NCBI RefSeq assembly: GCF_030146175.1
Contig: NZ_JASLCE010000060.1
Location: 1 to 11,130 of the forward strand
DNA: 11,130 nt
DNA from: Flavobacterium sp.
GTDB lineage: Bacteria > Bacteroidota > Bacteroidia > Flavobacteriales > Flavobacteriaceae
Direction of reading: 5' to 3'
Part shown: in pieces, positions 1 through 5,783 of the stretch
Layout: every line of letters begins with the position of its first letter
Numbering within the stretch: position 1 is the stretch's first letter
Notes under the pieces: generated by a model
Databases searched by the model: none
What the model was told of the DNA's origin: nothing
The model's input: only the letters and a program-made list of their open reading frames with translations
Made by a program: the position numbers and the translations under genes

Positions 1-841
1 ACTGATTAACACCCCGTTTTTCGAAACACCCAAAGATAAATTACAAGCCCGTGAAATTGAGAATTTAAAAATCAATTATGCGCTTCTAAACCGAAAGATG
101 GATCAGTTAGACGATGTGTTAAGCGATCTGGAAGAGCGTGACAACAACCTTTACCGGGTCTATTTTAACAGCTCTCCGATTCCCGATGAACAACGTCGCG
201 CCGGTTTTGGCGGAATCAACCGTTATAAAGCGTTGGAAGGCTATAACAATTCGGATCTGGTTATGAATACAACCCGCCGTGTGGATGTGATCACCAAACA
301 ATTGGTTATTCAATCGCGTTCGCTCGACGAAATATTAAAACTGGCCAAAGACAAAGAAAAACTTCTTTCGGCTATTCCGGCTATCCAACCGGTAAAAAAT
401 GAAGATTTAAAACATATGGCGTCCGGTTTCGGATACCGGAGTGATCCGTTTACCAAGGTGCGGAAGTTCCATGCCGGAATGGATTTTTCGGCCAAAACCG
501 GAACTCCGATTTTTGCTACCGGCGACGGAGTGGTGCGCAGAGCCGATAATTCGCTTTCCGGATACGGGAATCATATCGAAATTACGCACGGTTATGGTTA
601 TGAAACCTTATATGCCCATTTGAGCAAATACAATGTTCGACCGGGTCAACGCGTTAAAAGAGGTGACATCATCGGATATGTGGGCAGTACCGGACGTTCG
701 GAAGCGCCTCACCTGCATTATGAAGTTCATAAAAACGGAGCGGTGGTGAATCCGCTGAATTTCTATTACGGTTCGATTTCGGCCAAAGAATATGTTTTAA
801 TTTCACAATTAGCTAACCAAGAAAACCAATCCCTCGACTAA
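1..841 (+). CDS. M23-family metallopeptidase (murein DD-endopeptidase), 5' partial
   Basis: The reading frame is open from base 2, 32 codons before the first ATG at 98, so the gene begins outside the window; 279 residues are visible. Family members usually start with a short cytoplasmic tail and a membrane anchor, which are missing here. The visible part opens with a charged, probably coiled-coil stretch (about residues 10-55 of the fragment) and ends with a complete M23/LytM domain. Counting from the ATG at 98, the zinc ligands are H125 and D129 (HxxxD, 'FHAGMD') and H207 in 'HLHYEV', with H174 in 'LYAH' and H205 as catalytic histidines. All are present, so it should be an active zinc peptidase that cuts peptidoglycan cross-bridges in the periplasm. 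Its stop overlaps the next start by one base (TAATG), implying translational coupling. The family call is firm; the exact bond cut is not known. Confidence 0.93.
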   Translation, partial: LINTPFFETPKDKLQAREIENLKINYALLNRKMDQLDDVLSDLEERDNNLYRVYFNSSPIPDEQRRAGFGGINRYKALEGYNNSDLVMNTTRRVDVITKQLVIQSRSLDEILKLAKDKEKLLSAIPAIQPVKNEDLKHMASGFGYRSDPFTKVRKFHAGMDFSAKTGTPIFATGDGVVRRADNSLSGYGNHIEITHGYGYETLYAHLSKYNVRPGQRVKRGDIIGYVGSTGRSEAPHLHYEVHKNGAVVNPLNFYYGSISAKEYVLISQLANQENQSLD

Positions 842-1170
842 TGCATTTAGACTTACCAGAAAAGAGATATTACAGTATTGGCGAACTCGCCAAGGCATTC
901 AACGTAAATGCTTCCCTGATCCGCTTTTGGGATAAGGAATTCGATATTCTGAAACCGAAAAAAAATGCAAAGGGAAACCGGATGTTTACTCCGGAAGATG
1001 TAAAAAACCTGCAATTGATTTACCATCTGGTAAAAGAACGTGGATTCACACTCGAAGGTGCTAAAATTCATTTAAAAGAAGCTCAGAAAAAAACGCTGGA
1101 TAAATTCGAAATCATTCGTAAATTAGAAGCTATCAAAATTCAATTATTGAATATTAAAAACGAATTATAA
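841..1170 (+). CDS. MerR-family transcriptional regulator (short form)
   Basis: This 109-residue protein begins with a MerR-type winged helix-turn-helix: 'YYSIGELAKAFNVNASLIRFWDKEF' covers about residues 10-34, and the wing with 'NRMFTPEDV' follows at about 46-54. A long basic helix (about 56-109) is the dimerisation region. No C-terminal effector domain and no cysteine are present, so it is not a metal or redox sensor of the classical type; the ligand, if any, cannot be read from sequence. It shares one base with the stop of the M23 peptidase gene and lies 82 bases upstream of the LemA gene, so it may control this envelope operon, but that is inference. The start is fixed by the overlap and by the HTH beginning ten residues later. 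Confidence 0.9.
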   Translation: MHLDLPEKRYYSIGELAKAFNVNASLIRFWDKEFDILKPKKNAKGNRMFTPEDVKNLQLIYHLVKERGFTLEGAKIHLKEAQKKTLDKFEIIRKLEAIKIQLLNIKNEL

Positions 1171-1252
1171 CAATTCTTTAAGAAAACCTGCCTGTAACGG
1201 ACCAGGTTAACATACGACTAATAGTACAAAAACAATCTAAAAAAAAGTAATT

Positions 1253-1840
1253 ATGAAAAAATGGTTAGTTCCCGGAATTATTGCATTCCTTGTTATTGTA
1301 GTCTTTTTTTGGGCTAAAGGTATCAACAATACAGCAGTAGTAAAAGATCAGGCCTCACAGGAAGCATGGGGTAACGTACAAACCTCTTATCAACGACGAA
1401 ATGACCTTATCGGCAATTTGGTTAACACGGTTAAAGGTGCGGCCGATTTCGAAAAAAGCACATTGGAAGCAGTAGTAAAAGCCCGTTCGGAAGCGACTAA
1501 AACAACTATTGATCCTTCGAATATCACACCGGAACAATTGGCAGAATTCAACAAAGCACAAAGTGGTGTTTCTTCGGCTTTATCACGTTTATTGGTTACT
1601 GTGGAACAATATCCGGATTTAAAAGCAAACCAAAACTTCTTAAAACTTCAGGACGAGCTGGCTAGTACTGAAAACCAGATTTTAACGGCCAGAACGCGTT
1701 TTAACGAATCGGTTAAAGACTATAACGGTCATATTAAATCGTTCCCGAACAATATTTTTGCCGGAATGTTCGGATTTAAAGAAAAATCATATTTCAATGC
1801 TGTAGAAGGTGCTGAAAAACCGGTTGAAGTAAAATTCTAA
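1253..1840 (+). CDS. LemA family membrane protein
   Basis: This 195-residue protein has the size usual for LemA. Residues 4-21 form one N-terminal membrane segment (hydrophobic run after MKKW), followed by a long helical domain. Family hallmarks are visible: 'AWGNVQTSYQRRNDLIGNLVNTVKG' near residues 38-62, 'LLVTVEQYPDLKANQNF' near 113-129, and the terminal signature 'RFNESVKDYNGHIKSFP' followed by a GF motif. LemA proteins are anchored with the C-terminal helical bundle outside the cytoplasmic membrane; their biochemical role is poorly known. LemA genes are commonly paired with TPM-domain genes, as here (6 bases to the next gene). The leader is A-rich just before the ATG, without a clear Shine-Dalgarno sequence, as is usual in Flavobacteriia. 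No TAnnTTTG box was found in the 82-base gap upstream, so transcription may continue from the genes before it. Confidence 0.93.
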   Translation: MKKWLVPGIIAFLVIVVFFWAKGINNTAVVKDQASQEAWGNVQTSYQRRNDLIGNLVNTVKGAADFEKSTLEAVVKARSEATKTTIDPSNITPEQLAEFNKAQSGVSSALSRLLVTVEQYPDLKANQNFLKLQDELASTENQILTARTRFNESVKDYNGHIKSFPNNIFAGMFGFKEKSYFNAVEGAEKPVEVKF

Positions 1841-1846
1841 AAAACG

Positions 1847-2284
1847 ATGTCGGCTACTGAAAATTTCCTGACTCCGGAAGAAGAACGTGCAATCGTCAAT
1901 GCGATTCAGATTGCCGAACAAAATACTTCCGGGGAAATCAGAGTCCATCTGGAAGATCATAGCGAAAAACCTCCGGTCGAAAGAGCGCAGGAGGTTTTTT
2001 ACTCCCTTGGTATGGACAAAACCAAAGCCCGAAACGGCGTTTTGTTTTACATAGGGGTTTCCGATCATACTTTTGCCATTATCGGCGATGAAGGCATTCA
2101 TAAGGTCGTGGAAGACGATTTTTGGGACTGTACCAAAGACATCGTGATTGAACACTTCAAAAACAGACGTTATAAAGACGGTTTGGTGGATGGTATCATC
2201 AAAGCCGGCGAACGTCTAAAACAGTATTTTCCTTTTGAAAGTGACGATACCAACGAATTATCGAACGAAATATCCAAAGGATAA
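1847..2284 (+). CDS. TPM domain-containing protein, no signal peptide
   Basis: This 145-residue protein consists of little more than one TPM (TLP18.3/Psb32/MOLO-1, YgcG-type) domain. It starts at about residue 8 ('LTPEEERAIVNAIQIAEQNTSGEIRVHL'), continues through 'KARNGVLFYIGVSDHTFAIIGDEGIH' and ends with 'YKDGLVDGIIKAGERLKQYFP'. There is no signal peptide or membrane segment, so it is predicted to be cytosolic, unlike most TPM proteins. It starts 6 bases after the LemA stop, and its own stop is directly followed by the ATG of a second TPM protein (TAAATG), so the three are almost certainly co-translated. Some TPM domains have been reported as phosphatases or assembly factors; no activity can be assigned here. 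The charged C-terminal tail (about 131-145) has no recognisable motif. Confidence 0.88.
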   Translation: MSATENFLTPEEERAIVNAIQIAEQNTSGEIRVHLEDHSEKPPVERAQEVFYSLGMDKTKARNGVLFYIGVSDHTFAIIGDEGIHKVVEDDFWDCTKDIVIEHFKNRRYKDGLVDGIIKAGERLKQYFPFESDDTNELSNEISKG

Positions 2285-3097
2285 ATGACACATTGTATTG
2301 CTAAATTTATTAAAAGCCTGTTGTTGCCGGTATTCTTTTTACTGCTGCAACCGGTTTCGGCACAGTTTACCATTCCAGAAAAACCAAAATTTCAAACGAG
2401 CGTTTACGATTATGCCAATATGTTGCGCCCGCAGGAAAAACAAAGCCTGGAAGAAAAACTGATTCGTTATTCCGATTCGACCTCAACGCAGATTGTAGTC
2501 GCTACTATCGAGTCGTTAAAAGGCGAGGATATCGGAATATTAACCCCGAAATGGGCACATCAATGGGGAATCGGACAGGCAAAAGAGGACAATGGTATTT
2601 TTATACTGCTGGCCAAAAACGAGCGTCGTATCTGGATTTCTCCGGGTTATGGTGTCGAAGATCGGCTAACGGCTGGTATTGTAGGCGAAATCACACGGGA
2701 AGTAATTATCCCGGAATTTAAAGCCGGTAGTTACTATAACGGTCTTGACAAAGGTACCGATGTGATAGTAGACGTACTAAAAGGGAAATACAAAGGCACC
2801 CGTAAAGGCGACAAATCCGACGACGGTGTAGCCGGAATCTTTATTTTTATCATCATTGTCATCATCCTGATTATCGTATTAGCACGAGGACGTAAGTCCG
2901 GTGGCGGTGGTAATGGTGGAATTGGCGGTGGCGGCGGACCGGATTTACTGGACATGATCATCCTGAGCAGCCTTGGCCGCGGTGGCGGTGGCGGTTTTGG
3001 AGGAGGAAGTTCCGGTGGCGGTTTTGGCGGCGGTGGATTCGGTGGCGGCTTTGGCGGCGGCGGATTTAGCGGTGGCGGAGCCGGAGGAAGTTGGTAA
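2285..3097 (+). CDS. Exported TPM domain protein with Gly-rich C-terminus (YgcG-like)
   Basis: This 270-residue protein starts with a signal peptide (residues 1-26, hydrophobic core 'SLLLPVFFLLL', cleavage after VSA before Q27). A TPM domain follows at about 38-165, including 'YDYANMLRPQEKQSLEEKL', 'DNGIFILLAKNERRIWISPGYG' and 'EFKAGSYYNGLDKGTDVI'. A transmembrane helix (about 184-200, very Ile-rich) comes next, and then a Gly-rich tail (205-270) ending in 'GGGAGGSW', the hallmark ending of this family. The topology should place the TPM domain outside the cytoplasmic membrane and the Gly-rich tail in the cytoplasm. The gene begins immediately after the stop of the preceding TPM gene and is last in the operon; a terminator follows 22 bases later. 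It probably works with LemA, an inference from conserved pairing. Molecular function is unknown. Confidence 0.92.
   Translation: MTHCIAKFIKSLLLPVFFLLLQPVSAQFTIPEKPKFQTSVYDYANMLRPQEKQSLEEKLIRYSDSTSTQIVVATIESLKGEDIGILTPKWAHQWGIGQAKEDNGIFILLAKNERRIWISPGYGVEDRLTAGIVGEITREVIIPEFKAGSYYNGLDKGTDVIVDVLKGKYKGTRKGDKSDDGVAGIFIFIIIVIILIIVLARGRKSGGGGNGGIGGGGGPDLLDMIILSSLGRGGGGGFGGGSSGGGFGGGGFGGGFGGGGFSGGGAGGSW
2899..3090 (+). repeat. Low-complexity GGN-rich tract encoding the Gly-rich tail
   Basis: Short iterations of ggcggt/ggtggc/ggcgga units (for example 'ggtggcggtggcggttttgg') encode runs of glycine broken by Phe and Ser. The tract is markedly richer in G on the plus strand than its neighbours and creates a long spurious Pro-rich frame on the other strand. 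Such tracts can change length by slippage in multiples of three. Confidence 0.75.
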
Positions 3098-3119
3098 CAT
3101 ACTAAGACAATTATAAGAC

Positions 3120-3146
3120 AAAGCCGGACTCGTTCCGGCTTTTGTT
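3120..3146 (+). terminator. Rho-independent terminator of the M23-LemA-TPM operon
   Basis: A 9-bp perfect stem (aaagccgga at 3120-3128 with tccggcttt at 3134-3142) closes a 5-base loop and is followed by ttgtttt. It lies 22 bases after the stop of the exported TPM gene. Because the next gene is convergent (ends at 3209), the hairpin may also limit minus-strand transcription, though the T-run on that side is weaker. Confidence 0.85.
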
Positions 3147-3208
3147 TTAATAGGCTTCCCCTGAATAATAACGTTCAGCATTTCTATTTTCAGAATGGAA
3201 AGACATTT

Positions 3209-4258
3209 TTAGTCCAGTATTTTAGAATAAATATAAAAATCGATTGCCTTTTCGACCTTAATGTTGCCTTTTTCCATCAGTTTTTTCCCTTTTAACAAAA
3301 TAGACGCCGAAGCACCTCGCCTAAAAGGCCGTCTGTGCATCAGTAATCCTGCAGATCCTTCTAACTTCACCGGAATCTGATAATTAAGATATTGTGTTTT
3401 TATTTCTTCTACTATAAGAATTTGTTTTTTCTTTCTTGCCGGTATTTTAGTTGTATATTCTTCTTTTATTTCTCTTTTTTCGTCTTTAGTCCCTCCTTTT
3501 TTCGTTGCCATACCTACAGAAACTTCTATAGAAGTTTCTCCTAACGACATCCCCACTTTTAGTCCTAATTTAAGTCCGATTGATCTTTCCACGTCCCATT
3601 TTGTAGATGTTCCCTGAGTAATAGTGTACGTTTTTTTAAACAAATCTTCCTCATCAGAATCATTATCAATGATGGTTCTGGTTGTTCTATATTCTGAATT
3701 TTCATCACCCACAGGGGTAATCTTTGGCATTCCTAACGTTATATAAACACAAAATTTCCCACCCAAATCTTTACAGGGTTCGAAAATTTTGCAAGGACCT
3801 CCATCAACAGCTATAGGCGTTTCAAGAATAGCACAGGTTTGATAATCATTAATCGCAACTCCATTCGGTTTTTCCCTATTGTATCTTTTAAGTTTAAAGA
3901 CTTCCAATACTTGTTCTTCGGTATCATACCCCAATTGTTTGATGTGATCCGGTGTCATTTTCTCTCTAAGAACTACTCTACTCTTACTCTTACTCTCAGG
4001 TACATTCAGACGATGTTCTGCAATAATGGGAGTCGTATATACAAATTCTAATTTCATTCCTTCCAAAAGCCTGTCCAGTTCTTCTTGATTTACTGTCTCA
4101 GTAACTGATTCCTCTTCACTTAACCTGCCTGAAGCCGATTTTAACTGATCCTGCGGATATTCCTTGTAATTCTCCATCTCATTACTACAGGAAAGACACC
4201 ATAGTGTTGTACTCAAAACAACAACTCCAATTTTAATTTTTTGTACTATTGTTTTCAT
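3209..4258 (-). CDS. Lipoprotein with putative aerolysin/ETX-MTX2-like beta-pore-forming domain
   Basis: This 349-residue protein has a basic N-terminus (MKTIVQKIK), a hydrophobic core and a lipobox-like 'CLSC' with C24 as likely lipidated Cys (the -3 residue is Cys rather than Leu, slightly atypical). An acidic, Ser/Glu-rich linker (25-65) follows. The middle part (about 70-200) carries four cysteines (142, 156, 162, 170) and is not recognised. Residues about 207-305 look like an aerolysin-fold stem: a Thr/Ser-rich start ('TYTITQGTSTKWDVERS'), two alternating polar/non-polar strands ('IGLKLGLKVGMSLG', 'TSIEVSVGM'), a polar Lys/Glu-rich loop, then 'YTTKIPARKKKQILIVEE' and 'NYQIPVKLEGSAG', which match the Thr-x-x-(V/I)P-x-x-K and closing G pattern of ETX/MTX2 proteins. 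This is pattern recognition, not a database match. If right, it is an unusual lipid-anchored beta-barrel former; otherwise it is an orphan beta-rich surface lipoprotein. It is A+T-rich with no close partner gene. Confidence 0.85.
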   Translation of the reverse strand: MKTIVQKIKIGVVVLSTTLWCLSCSNEMENYKEYPQDQLKSASGRLSEEESVTETVNQEELDRLLEGMKLEFVYTTPIIAEHRLNVPESKSKSRVVLREKMTPDHIKQLGYDTEEQVLEVFKLKRYNREKPNGVAINDYQTCAILETPIAVDGGPCKIFEPCKDLGGKFCVYITLGMPKITPVGDENSEYRTTRTIIDNDSDEEDLFKKTYTITQGTSTKWDVERSIGLKLGLKVGMSLGETSIEVSVGMATKKGGTKDEKREIKEEYTTKIPARKKKQILIVEEIKTQYLNYQIPVKLEGSAGLLMHRRPFRRGASASILLKGKKLMEKGNIKVEKAIDFYIYSKILD

Positions 4259-4677
4259 ATTAAACGTTTAAAAATTCCATATTTATATTTAGAAAAAAGC
4301 AGATAAAACACTGATAAAAGCACTTTATGCTTATTCTTAATTTACAGAATCCTCAGACAGAAAATCCAAATACATCTATACTTGAGTTCGTTTTGTATGG
4401 CTTTGACCCTTCAATAGTTTATAAACATTTAAAATCAATCCCGACATCATTATCATCAACAATTTGATCATTAAAACAACATATCGAATAGTATTCAAAA
4501 TATTGTCTGCTGATTCTAATACCTAGAAGTAATATCTCTTTAATAAGTATGATTTTTTAAGGTCATTCCCCGTTACTATTCATTTTGTTTACAGAAAAAC
4601 TGTTTTAATTCCTCCATGCTATGCAGGCTGTATTAGAAACAACCGTAACGCTGTGAGAAGTGCAGGACAGATAAGGT
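4259..4677. other. 418-base A+T-rich intergenic gap with possible decayed sequence
   Basis: This gap separates the divergent lipoprotein gene (start at 4258) and a small plus-strand ORF (start at 4678). It is strongly A+T-rich. No TAnnTTTG -7 box was found on either strand near the flanking starts. It contains a 12-base palindrome TTAAACGTTTAA at 4260-4271. It also contains a 31-codon minus-strand ORF at 4376-4471 (hydrophobic, starts MIKLLMIMMSGLILNVYKLL), and a plus-strand frame from an ATG at 4621 that is in frame with the next ORF but interrupted by stops at 4654-4656 and 4672-4674. No RNA gene was recognised. Confidence 0.5.
4260..4271. promoter_or_regulatory. 12-base palindrome at the start of the 3209-4258 gene
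   Basis: TTAAACGTTTAA is a perfect palindrome ending one base before the ATG of the minus-strand lipoprotein gene. It would lie in the leader where a repressor or an mRNA structure could affect translation. A short A+T-rich palindrome can arise by chance in this composition, so this is only a candidate site. Confidence 0.2.
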
Positions 4678-4890
4678 ATGGGTGCTTATTTCTCAAATTC
4701 TCAAAATATAGATTCCAAGAGAAAACAAAAATCATCAAGAGATGTCGTCATACGACAAAAAACTATGATTGCCATCTTGCAAAAAATAAACGACAATTTA
4801 TCTAAGACATTAGAAGAAGAAATGCAGTATAAAAATTATGTTTTTTTTATACTGGAAAAAGAGTATTCAAAAGAGAATGAGTTTTATTAA
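4678..4890 (+). CDS. Hypothetical small protein (70 aa), doubtful
   Basis: This 70-residue ORF was not recognised as any family. It has a basic N-terminal part (KRKQK at 14-18, RDVVIRQK at 21-28) and a likely amphipathic helix from about residue 29 to 66 rich in Lys, Glu and Ile/Leu. No signal peptide or cysteine is present, so it would be cytosolic. An in-frame stop lies only one codon upstream of the ATG, fixing the longest start. The bases ataagg sit too close to the ATG to be a normal ribosome binding site, so a start at Met30 is possible. Its stop codon is the first triplet of a perfect palindromic repeat that could serve as its terminator. Further in-frame codons upstream interrupted by stops suggest it may instead be the remains of a longer gene. 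Confidence 0.35.
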   Translation: MGAYFSNSQNIDSKRKQKSSRDVVIRQKTMIAILQKINDNLSKTLEEEMQYKNYVFFILEKEYSKENEFY

Positions 4891-4925
4891 ACCTGACAGG
4901 TCTTCGAGACCTGTCAGGTTTTAAA
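4888..4925. repeat. 38-base palindromic repeat, copy 1
   Basis: Perfect 15-bp arms (aaacctgacaggtct at 4889-4903, agacctgtcaggttt at 4907-4921) with a TCG loop, followed by taaa. The whole 38 bases recur identically at 5178-5215. The first three bases are the stop codon of the 4678-4890 ORF. The A-run and T-run on the two sides would let it act as a terminator in either direction. Dispersed palindromes of the acctgacaggt type are, as I recall, common in intergenic regions of Flavobacteriaceae genomes; this could not be checked here. Confidence 0.9.
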
Positions 4926-4983
4926 TCATTAAGCCATAGTATCTCTTTTTTTTGTAAATTCACTCAAAATCAACAAAATCACA

Positions 4984-5175
4984 ATGAATATGAAAAAACT
5001 AATTTTACTTATTGCTTTTACCACATTTGCCGTTACTGCAAATGCTCAAGAGAAAAACAAACAATACAGAAGCGCTGAATCTGGTAGATATGTAACAAAA
5101 AAACAGGCAGAAAAGAGCCCATCAACTACTTATAGTACAACCCGAAAAAGTAGTAATGCAAAAAGATCTAAATAA
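4984..5175 (+). CDS. Small secreted basic protein with GRYVTKKxAExxPxTT motif
   Basis: This 63-residue precursor has a clear signal peptide (MNMKKLILLIAFTTFAVTANA, cleavage after A21 before Q22). The mature peptide of about 42 residues is strongly basic and rich in Ser and Thr. Residues 28-49 ('YRSAESGRYVTKKQAEKSPS' then TT) resemble a motif I know from short hypothetical bacterial proteins of the pattern SGR(Y/F)VTxxxAxxxPxTT; their function is unknown. Two starts are possible, 4984 and 4990 (Met3); the second gives a more usual MKK beginning. No cysteines and no membrane helix remain after cleavage, so it is predicted to be periplasmic or secreted. It sits alone between two identical palindromic repeats, with the downstream copy 2 bases after its stop. 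Confidence 0.72.
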   Translation: MNMKKLILLIAFTTFAVTANAQEKNKQYRSAESGRYVTKKQAEKSPSTTYSTTRKSSNAKRSK

Positions 5176-5177
5176 CA

Positions 5178-5215
5178 TAAACCTGACAGGTCTTCGAGAC
5201 CTGTCAGGTTTTAAA
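5178..5215. repeat. 38-base palindromic repeat, copy 2 (between convergent genes)
   Basis: Identical over 38 bases to the copy at 4888-4925: arms at 5179-5193 and 5197-5211 with loop TCG. It lies between the stop of the small secreted protein (5175) and the stop of the convergent lipoprotein gene (5223), exactly where a bidirectional terminator is needed. The copy-to-copy distance is 290 bases. Confidence 0.9.
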
Positions 5216-5222
5216 CGGTAGT

Positions 5223-5696
5223 CTAATCACATTCATCGCCCCAACATTCCCGACAGGGTTGGTCGACTTTAGGATAATGGTTTTGTTTTTCGGTGGTTAC
5301 AAATATATTATCGGAGGTAAATCCGGTTGGAAACGTCGTAATCCAACGTCCCAGGTGTTTTTCCTTTTCGGCCGGAAGGAATTTAAAACTCTGTACGTCT
5401 TTTCCGTCTTTCCATTTTGTTACCGCTACTATCGTATCGCCCGACTGGTAGGTATTTAAAACCTGATATTCCTGATCTTCCTGCTGACCGTGAAGGAAGA
5501 TTTCCGAATTTTCACCGGTATGTGTAATCGTTAGCAATAAATTCCCGGAATCACAGGTATTATAGACAACCAGACCTTTTGCTGTTTTTGTGAGCCGCAC
5601 CCATTCCCGCGGCAACATCCTGAGATCGTAGTTCTTTCGTTCGGGCTCACATCCAAATAAGGCGGAGAGCACAATTCCGGCATAAAAATATTTCAT
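5223..5696 (-). CDS. Hypothetical lipoprotein (157 aa)
   Basis: The protein was not recognised as any named family. It starts with a short lipoprotein signal peptide, MKYFYAGIVLSALFGC, with lipobox LFGC and C16 as the lipidation site; Glu-Pro-Glu follows. The mature part looks like a small beta-rich domain: alternating strands such as 'GLVVYNTC', 'NLLLTITHTG', 'DTIVAVTKWKDG' and 'VQSFKFLPAE'. The C-terminus is an unusual Cys-containing tail, PCRECWGDECD (C148, C151, C156), and C48 is the only other mature cysteine, so disulphides or a metal site are possible. It is transcribed on its own, with a -7 box at 5718-5725 upstream and the palindromic repeat at 5178-5215 as terminator. The start is supported by the signal peptide and the promoter distance. 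Confidence 0.85.
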   Translation of the reverse strand: MKYFYAGIVLSALFGCEPERKNYDLRMLPREWVRLTKTAKGLVVYNTCDSGNLLLTITHTGENSEIFLHGQQEDQEYQVLNTYQSGDTIVAVTKWKDGKDVQSFKFLPAEKEKHLGRWITTFPTGFTSDNIFVTTEKQNHYPKVDQPCRECWGDECD

Positions 5697-5717
5697 CTTT
5701 CTTTTTCAATTTTTTAG

Positions 5718-5725
5718 CAAATATA
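5718..5725 (-). promoter_or_regulatory. Candidate Bacteroidota -7 box (TATATTTG) for the 157-aa lipoprotein
   Basis: On the minus strand the bases read TATATTTG, a full match to the Flavobacterium TAnnTTTG -7 element, 21 bases before the ATG at 5696. The nearest upstream TTG (complement of 5739-5741) is only 13 bases away, shorter than the usual 19 or so, so the -33 part is weak. The box lies just downstream of the terminator of the preceding gene. Confidence 0.5.
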
Positions 5726-5745
5726 CTTCGGGACTGACCAAAAAA

Positions 5746-5767
5746 AGAAGCTGTTTTCACAGCTTCT
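5746..5767 (-). terminator. Rho-independent terminator of the outer-membrane protein gene
   Basis: A 9-bp perfect stem (agaagctgt at 5746-5754, acagcttct at 5759-5767) with a 4-base loop lies 16 bases after the stop of the 930-aa gene. On the minus strand it is followed directly by seven T (complement of 5740-5746 region). Confidence 0.85.
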
Positions 5768-5783
5768 CATTTTTTTTATCTTT

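Noticed and set aside
1185..1208. Attenuator or terminator before the LemA gene (AACCTG / CAGGTT)
   Set aside because: Six-bp stem with a 12-base loop and no T-run; too weak to call.
2734..2961. Pro-rich protein on the minus strand
   Set aside because: It is the mirror of the Gly-rich codons of the exported TPM gene and has no signal of its own.
4888..5215. A CRISPR array made of the two identical palindromes
   Set aside because: Only two copies, 290 bases apart, with a signal-peptide gene between them and no cas genes.
4888..5215. Ends of an insertion sequence
   Set aside because: No transposase between the copies, and no clear target-site duplication on the outer flanks (left gttttat, right cggtag).
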